Positions 1-11,591 are shown, counted from the first letter of the stretch. The stretch: 64,000 bases of DNA from Siphonodentalium dalli (GCA_032622095.1 CP136066.1:99163319-99227318); one strand, 5' to 3'. Numbers and translations are program-made. Notes: a model not told the origin generated them from the letters alone.

Positions 1-1680
1 CATTTAATGTATAAAGAATTAAGAGGTTACTGATATGACTTAAATATTTTATATTAGGATATATCACATGCAGTATCACACCAGTGCATTGGCAAACCAT
101 GTAAGGTTCACACCTCTTTAATAACAGTATAATCGGGTTCCTTATGTCATTTTGCATTTTTGTTTTGTTAAAAGCGATCTGAAAACGGATTTTGCATGCA
201 TGGTATGTGTGTTTTCAGAATTGACTTGTTTCCATTCTTGAATTTGGCGGGTCGGCCTAAATCGGGGTCAACATAATTTAGAGAGCGTTTCGTATATACA
301 GAAAACGATCGATGGTGCCATCTGGCGTATGGTGGTCGGTGCGATTTGAAAGTTCTCCAAACTACTAGATATGACCCTTACATGTATTTTTGAACATTTT
401 GATATGATCAGTTCATTCTTGTTGGCTACTGTTGCGATCAAAATTTAACACTGAGGCCCATGGAGATTCTAGTATTTTGGATAAAAATGGCGCCATTTTG
501 CGTATGATGATATGCGCGTACTCATATTCCTAACAATACTAAATATGAAACACAGACGTAGTTTAAAAAAAATTGGATGTGATCAGATGATTCTTGCTGG
601 CTACAGTTGCGATCAAAATTTAACACTGAACTTATTGAGAATTTCGTGTTATGCTCAATCGTTGATTGTGATATCACTTATTGGCGAAGGTGTGCAACTA
701 TATATGAAGATTAACACTCTTGTTTGATTGACCACTGTAATTATACGTGATTCAATAGATGCAATCTATGATGTAGTTATGCCTCAAGATACAGTAATTG
801 GCAAAAGTAAGTGTCGAATGGTTTTGTAATTTCGATAATATGCAGTTTGTTGAAGCAAACGAAAATATTCCCAACAAGACTGATGTTTCACGATGTGATT
901 ACATATTAAATTATTGTATTATTTGATACTTGTCCGTCGTGTTGTCCACTGACTAGTTTTTGAAGCCATATCGTTGATCATAACGATTGTGTAGTGTCAC
1001 AAATGCACAGGTATATATGTTAGTTGTTCATAGTCATTAACTCCATAGTTGTCATCGGAGTCTATCCCACATACACTAGGAGATTCGGTGTTTTCGCAGG
1101 AGTTGTGCTACTGACAAATGGACATTTCGGTGCAGCTGAGATCTTACTATAGCAGTATAGGCTTTGCTTTCACACTTCCCACGCCAGTTACATTTGGCGA
1201 ACTTCAGTACAGCGACTGAAACCCAACATTCACCATCAATATTCTAACCACAATTAATCTTCACACTTCATGTATAGCTGTGACAATCAAGTAAATTCGG
1301 ATTTCCACTAAAGTAGAGCTTAATGAGTAAAATAGATATCAACTATAATTGCATTTTCCTGCAAATTCCGAGTAGGTGCTTAGTAACCCTTAATAAGGAG
1401 CTATCGGGTGGCAAAGTCTCCCGATCTTATAATGAGCAGTTGCCTATGCAGAACATGCCTGCACCGGTTTAGACATACATGTGCCCAGCTTGGAACAAAA
1501 CCAGCACCATGTATTTAGACACTGACTAAATTAAGGCATAAATACCAATGAATGATTAGTACAACATTGTGGTATTTGATTAGCAACCGTTGCTAACCTT
1601 AAATAGACATTTGGGTCACTCTGATGGCCAGGTATCTCAAATGTCATATTTGGGTATTAACTGCATCGGAAATACAAACA
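1..1680. other. No gene seen; imperfect tandem duplication near 305-633
   Basis: A 177-bp period links 305-458 with 483-633; both copies contain TTGCGATCAAAATTTAACACTG. A diverged pair at about 1410-1480 and 1905-1975 (CGATCTTATAATGA) flanks the MITE at 1684. A stretch near 760-900 resembles 36200-36360 (GATACAGTAATTG). I see no convincing exon. Confidence 0.5.
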
Positions 1681-1683
1681 CTG

Positions 1684-1867
1684 TAGTCCAGGAGATATTG
1701 GTCGACCTCTGCACCCCCAGGACTCAACTTCACCCACCTAATTTTCTTCCTTAAGGTCTCCTCTATTTTTTTTCACTTGTTAACAAGAAAAAAAAGTGGC
1801 CGCAGAGACTCCAGACAAGATGGAGGCAGGATGGGGGTGCAGAGGTCGACCAATATCTCCTGGACTA
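1684..1867. mobile_element. Short MITE with 35-bp perfect inverted ends
   Basis: Ends TAGTCCAGGAGATATTGGTC and the reverse complement, extending through GACCTCTGCACCCCCA. CTG on both sides (1681-1683 and 1868-1870) could be a 3-bp target duplication, as made by Harbinger-type elements. No coding capacity. Confidence 0.85.
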
Positions 1868-2329
1868 CTGGCATTGAATTACGACGCTATAAGCCTATGT
1901 TAAGTTTCTCGATCTTATAATGATCAATGGCCCATGGGGCACAAACCTGTACAGTTTCATATCTGTGTCACCATATGGACATAACCAATATCATCCGACT
2001 ACAGTTGATCGCCATCAAATCCCAAGTATAGAACGATCCATTAAGCTAAATCGATGTTTTGTTCACAACAGATGGAGTCTTGATACATTGTGAAGGATGG
2101 TGGAAGGGTCCCCTCAGCTACGTTCTTCAACTTCAGCTAGTATCAATAAGTGGTATTCACGAACCCACCATGCACGACTTTCTGTCTCTTTGCGAACTTG
2201 TCGCACCATTATCATGTCAGCCTAAGATATATAGAACCGTCTCCACACAATATAAACTATGCTGTGTAATCCACAATATTGACAATTGTCCGTCCATGCA
2301 ACAAAGGCACGTATAATGGCGCGTTTTTT

Positions 2330-3420
2330 TTTACTTTAAACATATTTTATTCGTATATAAATATACAAAAGGGATCGGGGCACATGTTATTTCAACTTAG
2401 GTAGTCACTCTCCCGTACAAAATTGACAATACATTGTTATAAGATGACAAAAAGGCGATAACAGAAACGTTTGTACATGGTGAGAAAACAATTTGAAGTT
2501 GCATTATGTCGAATAACATCTTTCAGCGTATGTTTATGGATTACCAATTAGAACGAGCATAAATATGTGCATATCTATATCTATTGTGATATTTAAGGAA
2601 GATGTAAATATATATTTAAAGGCTATGTATGTATCAAACATTTGACTGTAAGGTTAAGCTAAATTTGTATAGTAGTGAATTTGGCGATTCGCCAGATGAC
2701 GCCCTTGACAGTTACGCTGGAAGAAATTATCGATGTGTATACAAATGGTACATGGATGTGGCAATCCGAATGAGGGAGGGGTGTCTAGCAATATTTGTAT
2801 TTGGTGTATATTGAGCGATTTGTGGTTGACATTGGATTGTGGCTATATGTCAACGCAGCCAGACGTTCATGAATCGAATCGTTTTGTCGCAGCAATATAC
2901 TGTTGCACTATTTGGAAAAACCTTATATTCTCCGGAATTGAGATGTACGATATCCCGAAAAGAAACTGATCGATGTCGGTTATAATGAAGCGTTCGCGGT
3001 TTAACTTATCGTCAAGTTCCAACCGTTCATTTTGATATAAAGGGCACATAAAAAAGAAATGGTATGCATCTTCCAAAGGGTTCCCACAACTGCAAGCAGG
3101 ACTTTCGGCTATGTAGTTTTGATACATATCAGCACGAAGATCACTGCACCCGTTTCGAATTCGGGAATGTATCATATTATATCGTCTGAGACCTGAATAG
3201 ACGTGATGGCTCACGGGGTTTGGGGGGTTGGTATACGAGTCGTAAATTGAATTTGAAGTCAGAGAAACGGACAACGTCGGTCATTTCAGTTGGGATTTTG
3301 TTCCAATCAGCTATCGCCGAGGGCAAAAAGGACTTTTTGTAGTGCTCAGTGTGGCATCGGTAAAAATAGAATTTTCCCGGGCGTCTGAAATTATAACTTG
3401 AGACCTGGGCCCTGTTTCAT
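2330..3420 (-). mobile_element. LINE 3' end, 5'-truncated and decayed
   Basis: The - strand frame 3274-2867 carries the cysteine-rich end typical of LINE ORF2: SCGNPLEDAYHFFFMCPLY. Before it, in shifted frames around 3275-3400, lies a YKKSFLPSAIADWNKIPTEM-like segment, also typical of the end of LINE proteins. AT-rich sequence with a T-run at about 2326-2334 fits the 3' UTR. Only the last fraction of ORF2 is left and no reverse transcriptase core is present. Confidence 0.65.
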
Positions 3421-4190
3421 GAAGCCAACTTATGACATAGTTGGGACTTAAGATGGTCATAAGTTCAAAATTCAGTCATAAGTGCGTTTCACGAACAAGG
3501 TCTTAACCTAAGATGGTCTTAACTTTGGTCTTAACTTTAAGACTGGTGTGAGGTGTCATAAGATAATCTTAAAGTTAAGATATATACGTTGTGATCCGCA
3601 GTTGGTCCGAAATTTGGATGGGATCTAGTTCATGTATATATTATTATAAACACATTTAACTGAATAACATCTTGCTAGCACGGGGGTGTTTCAGAAATGG
3701 TAGTAATTAAACACCAACTGGTAAGCAATAGCAGTGACGTGGCCAGTGATTGCAAGATTGGTGGGGTGTCGCTAAGACCGGACTATAATATATACATTAC
3801 TAATTGCTGTAACAAAAAGAATATATTTCCATAAAGTTGGACATCAATTGCGATTAAAATCACCCAGTCGCACTGTATAGACAATAATCATGTTGAGACA
3901 ATTAGTCCGAACATTTTAACATCAAGGATAATAGTGAATGATTTATACTCAGTTTTTTTTATAAATTCTTATGTCAGCTATTATTATTATTATTATTATT
4001 ATTTACTTGTCTTTCTATATTATTATGTTATAATTTGATTGTAAACTGTATTGCTAATGTACCCCGTATATATATCCGCAAGATAATAATACATAATATA
4101 TGTTATTTTATTAGTATTATGTATATTATCATAACCCACACACGCGAATTTCAGATCTTATACATTTATTACATCTGCATCGCATGTTTA
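3405..4190. repeat. Non-coding repeat stretch with a (TTA)n microsatellite
   Basis: GGGCCCTGTTTCATGAAGC at about 3408 followed by repeated TTAAGATGGTC/CATAAGTT words looks like the end of a non-autonomous element. (TTA)n lies at 3979-4002. No gene seen. Confidence 0.4.
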
Positions 4191-4692
4191 TTAAAGGTAC
4201 GGTTGGCCTTGGCGGTGGGTATCCTGTGAAAATATTTCCACCCGTCAAAAACCGCCACAAACAGAAAGAACAACAAAATGTAGACAGACTTTGTCCGTAT
4301 ACAAATAAGAAATATCGCATAAACAGTATGTTATTGTCATATCTTTGACCATTGTTATGTAAACAAAACCATAAAAAGTAACTTTTCTGGTGTTTGTTTA
4401 TATTATGATGGTAAACATAAAGAGCGTTCTTTTTTGGTGAATTCCTGATATGGAACTAATAAAGAGCGTTTATGCCATTTGTGTGTGATTATCCAGCAGC
4501 ATTGTGCTGTCTTCTGTAACACAATCAGGCTCTTGCTTAGGTAAAATATAGTAAATATGTATGATAACATGCTGTTTACGCGATGATCATGGTATATATG
4601 AACGAAACTGTATGCGTTTTAATGTTTTTCTGTTTACGGTGATTGGAACAAATATGAATATTTTCGACAACTAAGGCCTCACGTGCCTTTAA
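4191..4692 (+). mobile_element. TTAA MITE, copy A (502 bp)
   Basis: Flanked and ended by TTAA: left TTAAAGGTACGGTTGGCC, right GGCCTCACGTGCCTTTAA. It is a near full-length match, in opposite orientation, to 35652-36151. Two ATAAAGAGCG words lie inside it. TTAA targeting suggests mobilisation by a piggyBac-like or Kolobok-like transposase. Confidence 0.85.
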
Positions 4693-4712
4693 CTATGAAA
4701 TAAATAGAGAGT

Positions 4713-4989
4713 AATCAATTGGTTTCGATGATTACGTGACATAGTTCACGAGGGGAGCCGGGCCTGGTAAAACCCGAGTGAGCCGGGCCTGGTAAAACCC
4801 GAGTGAGCCGGGCCTGATAAAACCCGAGTGAGCCGGGCCTGATAAAACCCGAGTGAGCCGGGCCTGGTAAAACCCGAGTGAGCCGGGCCTGGTAAAACCC
4901 GAGTGAGCCGGGCCTGGTAAAACCCGAGTGAGCCGGGCCTGGTAAAACCCGAGTGAATTATGTCATGTAATCATCGAAACCAATTGATT
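4713..4989. mobile_element. Foldback element carrying a 25-bp minisatellite
   Basis: The inverted arms AATCAATTGGTTTCGATGAT and the reverse complement flank eight perfect or near-perfect 25-bp repeats at 4755-4954 (unit GAGCCGGGCCTGGTAAAACC plus CGAGT). Copies 3 and 4 share a G-to-A change, as expected from local duplication. Confidence 0.85.
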
Positions 4990-5968
4990 ATTCTGTTTAT
5001 TACACACTTTCAACCACTAAAAGTTGCTAATTCGAAAGAGAAGATGTGACAAAATAAGCCCAGATCAGCTGATTCTCCCATTTGAACCCCAACGTACAGT
5101 TGCGCGTGCAGTTACGCGGATGGACACATAATTTAAATAATTGTGACGTAACGATACCGAATGACCTCATTATTTTGATTCACTTTGGTGCGAGTCATTT
5201 TTTAAAGTTTCGGAAATTTTCTGTCAAAAGTGTGTTTATTCTGACCGAACAAGCATGGCACTTGGGACGGGATATTGTGAAGATTCTGATGGTGTGTGTA
5301 AATAATGTTGGTTCATACAGGAAATGTTCGGAAATCGTGCTAAAAGTAGACAAGAGGTGGCATCAGAGATGCTGTGTCTCGTTTTCGGTGGCTTACCGCC
5401 GGTGGCTACCGCCAATTGGTGTGCATCAGTATCGGTAGACTAATTAATAGGTAAAATCGAAAAATGACTAATTAAGGGCCATAACTCCATAAAATTTTAT
5501 CGGGCCAGGCTGGTTTTCGAACTCGTCCGAAATATTCTTGGCAAGTATGTCTATTCCAAATTTTAAACAAATCGGAGGACGTTTGTTGAAGTTATCGCGC
5601 TAACGAGCTAAAAATTCGTGAAAAATGACTAATTAAGGGCCATAACTCTATCAAATTTTATTGGGCCAGGCTGGTTTTCGAATTCGTCCAGGATATTATT
5701 GGAAGACACCTATATACCAAATTTCAATCAAATCGGATAACGTTTGTTGAAGTTATCGCGCTAACGAGCTGAAAATTCGTGAAAAATGACTAATTAAGGG
5801 CCATAACTCTATCAAATTTTATCGGACGAGGCCGGTTTTCGAACTCGTCCGAGATATTCTAGGGAGACACCTATATACCAAATTTCCATCAAATCGGATA
5901 ACGTTTGTTGAAGTTATCGCGCTAACGAGCTGAAAATTCGTGAAAAATGACTAATTAAGGGCCATAAC

Positions 5969-7177
5969 CAGTGTTCACGCTGGACCGAAAAAACTTTAGC
6001 CAAAAGTTTAGCCAAATGAACATTTTATTAGCCAAATGAAAAAAAGTTTAGCCAAATGTTTTTTGGCCAAATTAAAAAATACTTTGGCCAAATTAAATCA
6101 TCGTTTTCTGGTCGGTTCACAATTGATGACTAAAACGTAAAATCTAACAGACACAGGTAAAATACACAATAATTTAAATAATTTTTCTTAATGTTATTAT
6201 TTTTTTGTTTTATATAAAATAATTTTATAAATCATTAAATATCTAATTGACATCTGGAAACTAATAACTTAATATTGTTACGCCATTATCAAATTACAAT
6301 CTGTCATAAAAGCATGCATATTATTTTGACTGTATCGGTATTGACGACAAATAGCCACAAAATATCTGTCGTGATTCACATTTGACTGATTAAGCTATTG
6401 TCTAATAAACCTCGACCGTCATAAATACAATGTCATCATAAACATGCATTGTGCGGGAATCCCGTGAGTGACCAGACAGACAATGGGGGATTAGGGGATT
6501 AAATGTAAAATAATAACCTTTTGCTGTTTCGTGCAGAGTGACGTAATCTTTCTCCAGATTAAAACAGCCTGTTACGAACAAATTGCTTATATACCAGCGT
6601 CAATGCACACTTTACAAAATATTGCTTTCTTCACATTGTCATGATTCAACCACGGTCGGTTTAATGTCCATGCGTCTTTGAATGTCCGTCTTGTGAAAAC
6701 TAAAGATGATTGCATATCACTGTGTGATCGCTTGGTCGATAGAGTTGTCGATCGGGTTTCCCTTTGTACAGTCTGCGATCGGGTTTCCCTTTGTACAGTC
6801 GGCAATATATTCCCACTTTCGATATTTTCGGACTAGATCGTTCATATCACAGAATTGAAAACCCACTTGCCAAAATTTATGTTAGATTTGGAAATAAAAA
6901 TATGTTTACTGTACACTAATTGTTAGAGCTTACCTTTTGCTGTTACGGAACGATATTTTATAAGTACGAAAATAATGAAATACTTTCGTCACCTAACTTC
7001 GTCTGGAATGTCGATCTATTGAGCGCTTTTATTAATTAGCTTTCTGACTCCATGCTTTCAGTCTCCATTTGGGGTAAAAAAAGTTTAGCCAAAAGTTTAG
7101 CCAAATGAAATTTTTATTAGCCAAATTCGAAAAATATTAGCCATTGGCTAATTTGGCTACCGACAGCGTGAACACTG
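5969..7177. mobile_element. Non-autonomous hAT-type element with an 8-bp target duplication
   Basis: The termini CAGTGTTCACGCTG and CAGCGTGAACACTG are perfect inverted repeats. GCCATAAC occurs directly on both sides (5961-5968 and 7178-7185), the 8-bp duplication expected of hAT elements. Subterminal TTTAGCCAAA words are repeated at both ends. A zinc-finger-like remnant (6805-6587, - strand) is all the coding sequence left. Confidence 0.88.
6587..6805 (-). pseudogene. Remnant of a hAT-type zinc-finger exon
   Basis: The segment TFKDAWTLNRPWL followed by KKAIFCKVCIDAG resembles the N-terminal zinc-finger region found in some hAT-related proteins. No catalytic domain follows. Two repeats of VQRETRS precede it. 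A true ATG start and splice sites are uncertain. Confidence 0.4.
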
Positions 7178-7479
7178 GCCATAACTCTATCAAATTTTAT
7201 CGGACCAGGCCGGTTTTCGAACTCGTCCGAGATATTCTTGGGAGACACCTATATACCAAATTTCAATCAAATCGGATAACGTTTGTTGAAGTTATCGCGC
7301 TAACGAGCTGAAAATTCGTGAAAAATGACTAATTAAGGGCCATAACTCTATCAAACTTTATCGGACCAGGCCGGTTTTCGAACTCATCCGAGATATTCTT
7401 GGGAGACACCTATATACCAAATTTCAATCAAATCTGATAACGTTTGTTGAAGTTATCGCGCTAACGAGCTGAAAATTCA

Positions 7480-8164
7480 AAGGGCCATAACTCTGTAATA
7501 AATGTGCGGACGAACCAGATTTTTTGTCTGCAGCTTACGTGCATGGATATGTACTCACACACCAAATTTTTAATCCGTCAATAAACGGTTCAGTTATAAG
7601 CAAAACACGTCGCCCGCCCGCCCGCCCGCCGTCCCTCATCAAACTATAAGTCGAGTTTTGGGAAAAAACTCGACTAAAAACTAAGTTTCGAAGTGACGAT
7701 ATTTTAAACATCGACGTAAACAAACACTCGAAAGGCAACACGCGGAACTTCAACTCGGAACTGGATAAATTTATTGTTCACATGGAATATTTCATTTGAC
7801 TGGTATATGACATGGTTCGGATCATCGGAGTCGATAATAGGTAAGATTCTTCTTCATTTTACCGGTATATTAACTGTTCTGCATGATAACTGCATCATCG
7901 TTGGAAGTTCGTTTCTGTTCAACTTCAACCATGTTTGAGCCGTAGAAAGTGAAAATAATTCCGGCTTAGATCGGAACTGTCAAAAATCGCGTGCTCTCAC
8001 CAGTGACGTAATTCACAGGTGTGACATTATCACTTTTAATTCACCAAGAAATCCCTATAAATCACGACTAAGTGTGTAATAAAAAGATAAATATCATGTA
8101 TATAGTATACGGACCGCGCGGGCACACCGGGATCCGCGAAAGAACATATCACTATGAACCTACC
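7480..8164. other. No gene seen; GC-rich simple repeat and hairpin
   Basis: (CGCC)n lies at about 7609-7631. The hairpin GTCGAGTTTTGGGAAAAAACTCGAC follows near 7652-7674 and may mark the end of the satellite-bearing element. Confidence 0.4.
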
Positions 8165-8253
8165 CACAGACCCCTGGAGGAATTACTAAAATACCAATAT
8201 ACCAGTGGTATAGTCTATATTGGTTTTTTAGTAATTTTCCCCAGGGGCCTGTG
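8165..8253. mobile_element. Small palindromic MITE
   Basis: CACAGACCCCTGGAGGAATT pairs with AATTTTCCCCAGGGGCCTGTG, with further pairing inward around ACTAAAATACCAATAT. About 89 bases, no coding capacity. Confidence 0.75.
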
Positions 8254-8887
8254 AACCGGCCGTCTGTTCACGATTTGTTAATTATAAACGCTCTTTATTA
8301 GAAGTTGTTGCTTTGGTTTTTATTTAAAACATATATGCAAAATGTCGTTCAACATAGCCCTGTACGTACTTTCGAAGTTCATACGCAGTTTGTTAATTGT
8401 AACAGGCGTTTAGCATATTTATCAACAGAACCAGACCAAATGGCATTAACATTATTTATATATGGCTTCTACACGTATGTCTCAGATTGGGAATAAGTCT
8501 TTTTGGAGCACGATAGGAAGTCCTATTCACATTATAGCAATATAAATAAAGAGCGTTTTGTGTTAGTATTCCATGAACGTTGGCAATCAATAAAGAGCGT
8601 TTGGCTCAGTGCTTCCATTGTGGTGTATTGTATGTGTATGCCGTCGTGGCGACATATTCGGTTTCCTGGTATTATAGATGCTTCAAAGACGTATAATGTA
8701 GTAGTAGTAGTAATATCTTTTATTTACGTGACATGTGCATGTTAAATTACAAACAAATTTAAGACATTTAATTTACATCGCGCACCCGGCCCTATTGGGC
8801 CTATATGTCACCCTGAAAATAAGAGATAATTAATTTTTGCATTGTATAGCAAGACGCCTGTCAATTTACGCTATTATATGCTACAAG
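8254..8887. other. No gene seen; LINE-type 3' tail at about 8697-8830
   Basis: (GTA)n at 8698-8712 followed by ATCTTTTATTTACGTGACATG looks like the microsatellite-tailed 3' end of a LINE on the - strand. Two ATAAAGAGCGTTT words occur at about 8549 and 8592, and the inverted form at about 8288. Confidence 0.35.
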
Positions 8888-9159
8888 GAAACTAAGATGC
8901 ATGCATCAGGTCGGCCGTGAACTATCTACCATAGAATTGTTGTAGCTATCGATTATACATTTTGGAACACCTGTCTGTATGTATGTGTGTATGCATGAAT
9001 GCATGTGTGTATGTGTTATAGACTCTAACACTGCTCGACTGATCAGACTCGGATTTGGTATTTAACGTGTCAACTTGACCTCGCTCATAGGCATGTTTCT
9101 GGACCTTGACCGATCCGACTAAAAATTTGTGTGTAGGACTACTTCGATCCCGGGAGCAA
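8888..9159 (+). mobile_element. Helitron-like repeat, left part, split by the 17-kb transposon
   Basis: Matches about 60461-60711 with few changes, including the GTATGTATGTGTGTATG simple-repeat segment and GATCCCGGGAGCAATATGGAC. Its continuation lies on the other side of the transposon. Confidence 0.75.
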
Positions 9160-9168
9160 TATGGACGG
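9160..9168. repeat. Target-site duplication, left copy (9 bp)
   Basis: TATGGACGG directly abuts the left terminus. The same nine bases follow the right terminus. The preceding CAA also happens to match the last three bases of the element, so 9 bp is the length that keeps the TIRs symmetrical. Confidence 0.9.
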
Positions 9169-9339
9169 TTGACGCCACATCCGTCCAATCTCGCTACTCT
9201 CATCAAGGACGGCCTCGGACAATCGCCATTTCGACCGGTCACATGATCACCGGTCATGTGATCCATACCCGGAAGAGATTGTACGCCGGCTGACATTTTT
9301 CTTCAAAAGCGAAACTTCTCTCGTAGTTTTTCATCAAAT
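9169..9339 (+). promoter_or_regulatory. Promoter-like outer TIR segment with a GTAAGT splice donor (left)
   Basis: The outermost 170 bases hold a CCAAT box (9185-9189), a CGCCATTTC YY1-like site (9224-9232), a palindromic pair of E-box-like sites TCACATGA/TCATGTGA (9239-9261) and an ETS-like CCGGAAG (9269-9275). A consensus donor, AAT|GTAAGT, begins at 9340. No TATA box is seen. This is the make-up of a TATA-less animal promoter followed by a short leader exon pointing into the element. The function is inferred; the motifs are seen. Confidence 0.45.
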
Positions 9340-10473
9340 GTAAGTAAACTGAGTAATGTTTTCAAATAACTTCGGTGCAGTCATCGACTAATGATATAAT
9401 ATGACCGCGCGGATTGGTTCTTTGGTTCCCAATACGATTTAATTTGATTTACCAGCCGCTTGAATCGGCGCACATGGCTTTCTGCGTTTTCGACGTATTA
9501 GCCCCCACGACCCATTCAGCGATGGAAATGACAAACTTTTAACCTGAAGACTCAGACTTCCCTTGTCCTATGTCTTCCTGAGTCAATTCCCCACCCGTGG
9601 GTAGCGCGGTTCCATATCTTCTTGATTTTACATATGATTTTTTTCATTCTGAACTTTTCACTTTTTATTCCATCACCCAGGCCCCATTTGGCAATGGTCA
9701 TTGGACACTTTCAAGTCGAAAATATACATGACACTGATTTAGTGCCTTCCTTTGTGAATTCCCCACCCAACGGTGTGCCACTTTACACAACTTGACTATT
9801 CTACGTTAATTTTTTTCGTTCTGAATGAGGCACTTTTCTTGGTCGCCCTAAATCCAATTTTGCGATGCCAATTTGAGACTTTCTGGTTAAAATTATCAAT
9901 AACGCTGATTTTATGCCTTCGCGTGTGACTTCCCCAGCCAGGGGTGTGCCTCTTTCCACAATTTTGTGATTGTACGTTACATTTTGTTCATTCTAAATGG
10001 TGCACTATTCTCGGAAACACCTAGATCATGCCATGATTCTCTACTCTGGCTAACGCCGTAGCATTAGCCAAAGTACAGGTTCATGGCATGATCTAGGTAA
10101 CCTCGAATACAATTTTGTGATGCCAATTTGAGACCTTCTGGTTAAAATTATCAATAACGCTGATTTTATGCCTTCGCGTGTGACTTCCCCAGCCAGCGGT
10201 GTGCCTCTTTCCACAATTTTGTGATTGTACGTTACATTTTGTTCATTCTAAATGGTGCACTATTCTCGGAAACACCTAGATCATGCCATGATTCTCTACT
10301 CTGGCTAACGCCGTAGCATTAGCCAAAGTACAGGTTCATGGCATGATCTAGGTAACCCCGAATACTATTTTGTGATGCCAATTTGAGACCTTCTGGTTAA
10401 AATTATCAATAACGCTGATTTTATGCCTTCGCGTGTGACTTCCCCAGCCAGCGGTGTGCCTCTTTCCACAATT
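9169..10473 (+). repeat. Left terminal inverted repeat of the 17-kb transposon
   Basis: Matches the reverse complement of 24833-26138 with few substitutions and about one base of length difference. The outer 170 bases are GC-richer and promoter-like. The middle is unique. The inner part is built from a tandem 255-bp unit that carries an 80-bp palindrome. One further unit, 10474-10608, extends past the part shared with the right end. Confidence 0.93.
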
Positions 10474-10608
10474 TTGTGATTGTACGTTACATTTTGTTCA
10501 TTCTAAATGGTGCACTTTTCTCGGAAACACCTAGATCATGCCATGATTCTCTACTCTGGCTAACGCTGTAGCATTAGCCAAAGTACAGGTTCATGGCATG
10601 ATCTAGGT
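9867..10608 (+). repeat. Subterminal 255-bp tandem repeats with 80-bp palindromes (left, 3 copies)
   Basis: The palindromes lie at 10019-10098, 10274-10353 and 10529-10608, an exact 255-bp spacing. Each starts ACCTAGATCATGCCATGA and ends in the reverse complement of that. A second, inner inverted repeat (GGCTAACGC against GCATTAGCC) is nested inside. Such repeated subterminal hairpins are plausible binding sites for a transposase. Confidence 0.9.
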
Positions 10609-10709
10609 TGAAATGGTCTCAGTTGAAATGGTATGAGTAATATTGTGGAAAGTCATAATATTCTTTGAGCATCTATATTTAGTTAGTGTATGCTATTTTC
10701 AGATGCAGT

Positions 10710-11591
10710 ATGGCAGTGGAAAGATCACTAATCAGCAAGCTTGCTCTAAGCGACTACAACATCAGATTCAACAGATCCTATAATGTGTTGAGACCAAAAC
10801 AGCTTGAGTGCCTTCAATCTATTGCAGACACCGATGTTATAGCCGTCCTGCCCACTGGATATGGAAAGTCATTGGTGTTTGAACTACTGCCATTTTATGC
10901 ACACAGACAGGGCAATTTGTCTTCTCTGACGGTTATTATAGTGCCACTGAATAGCCTGGTTGAGCAGGAATGTCAAAAGCTGGGGAAACAAATAATTGAG
11001 GTGAAACAGTTTGAACCACTATTAAGAAATAACGAAATATTTCTGATAGGCCATCCGGAGGATATTTTAAGCCATGCGGCTGATATTGGGGCCATATCAA
11101 GGGATTTCGATAGGACATATGTGGTGGTGGATGAAGCCCATTGTATATTAGATTGGGGGCCAGACTTTAGGCAAGATTATGCTCGCATTGCAGAACTCAG
11201 ACCTCATCTCAACAATTCAATGCGATTTCTTGCAGTGACTGCTACAGCAAGTCGGACTGGACAGAAGGACATAGCATTCTCACTTGGGATGAGAAATTGT
11301 TTATTTGTGGCATCAACATTTTCTTTAAACACTAATATATTCATTGCCGCACAATTGAGACCACCTTCAACTGGAGGAAAGACTTCTGTGGAAGACTCCT
11401 ATTTTTACATATTCAAACCACTATTTCTGGAGCTATTCCATAATTATGATGTTGGATTGACCATTGTCTACACTAAACTGCAGTGGTGTGCAGCTGGAGT
11501 TCAGCTTGCAAAGCAGATTATGGGGAAAAGGTTCCTAACTGAGGACAAAAGAGAAAGGGTGGTACAGTTTCATGCTTCCCAACCAAGGAAG
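10710..11591 (+). CDS. RecQ helicase, coding exon 1 (aa 1-294)
   Basis: Holds motifs 0-IV: Walker A, DEAH, AVTATAS and the LTIVYTKLQ strand. It ends AAG|GTAAGT at phase 0. The upstream TATTTTCAG at 10694-10702 looks like a 3' splice site, so a non-coding leader exon probably precedes it. Confidence 0.88.

Larger units (their letters stand above)
5459..7480. repeat. 161-bp satellite, about six units, split by a hAT-type insertion
   Basis: Units start at 5461, 5622, 5783 and 5944, an exact 161-bp period. After removal of the insertion the next unit starts at 7322 in register. Each contains GGGCCATAACTC, GGTTTTCGAACTCGTCCG and GAAGTTATCGCGCTAACGAG. Tandem cores of about 160 bp are known from Helitron-like 'pearl' elements of bivalves; a link here is inference. 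Confidence 0.85.

Noticed and set aside
4755-4954. CRISPR array
   Set aside because: 25-bp units are directly contiguous with no variable spacers, in a eukaryotic context.
7607-7632. G-quadruplex or regulatory element at the (CGCC)n run
   Set aside because: A simple repeat at the end of a satellite-bearing element is enough to explain it; no further signal supports a function.
8946-9296. Open frame beginning MSAGVQSLPGMDHMTGDHV, also at 26011-26289, as a gene
   Set aside because: The same frame appears in both TIRs because they are inverted copies. It points outward, its 3' part runs into the host repeat on each side, and no domain is recognisable.
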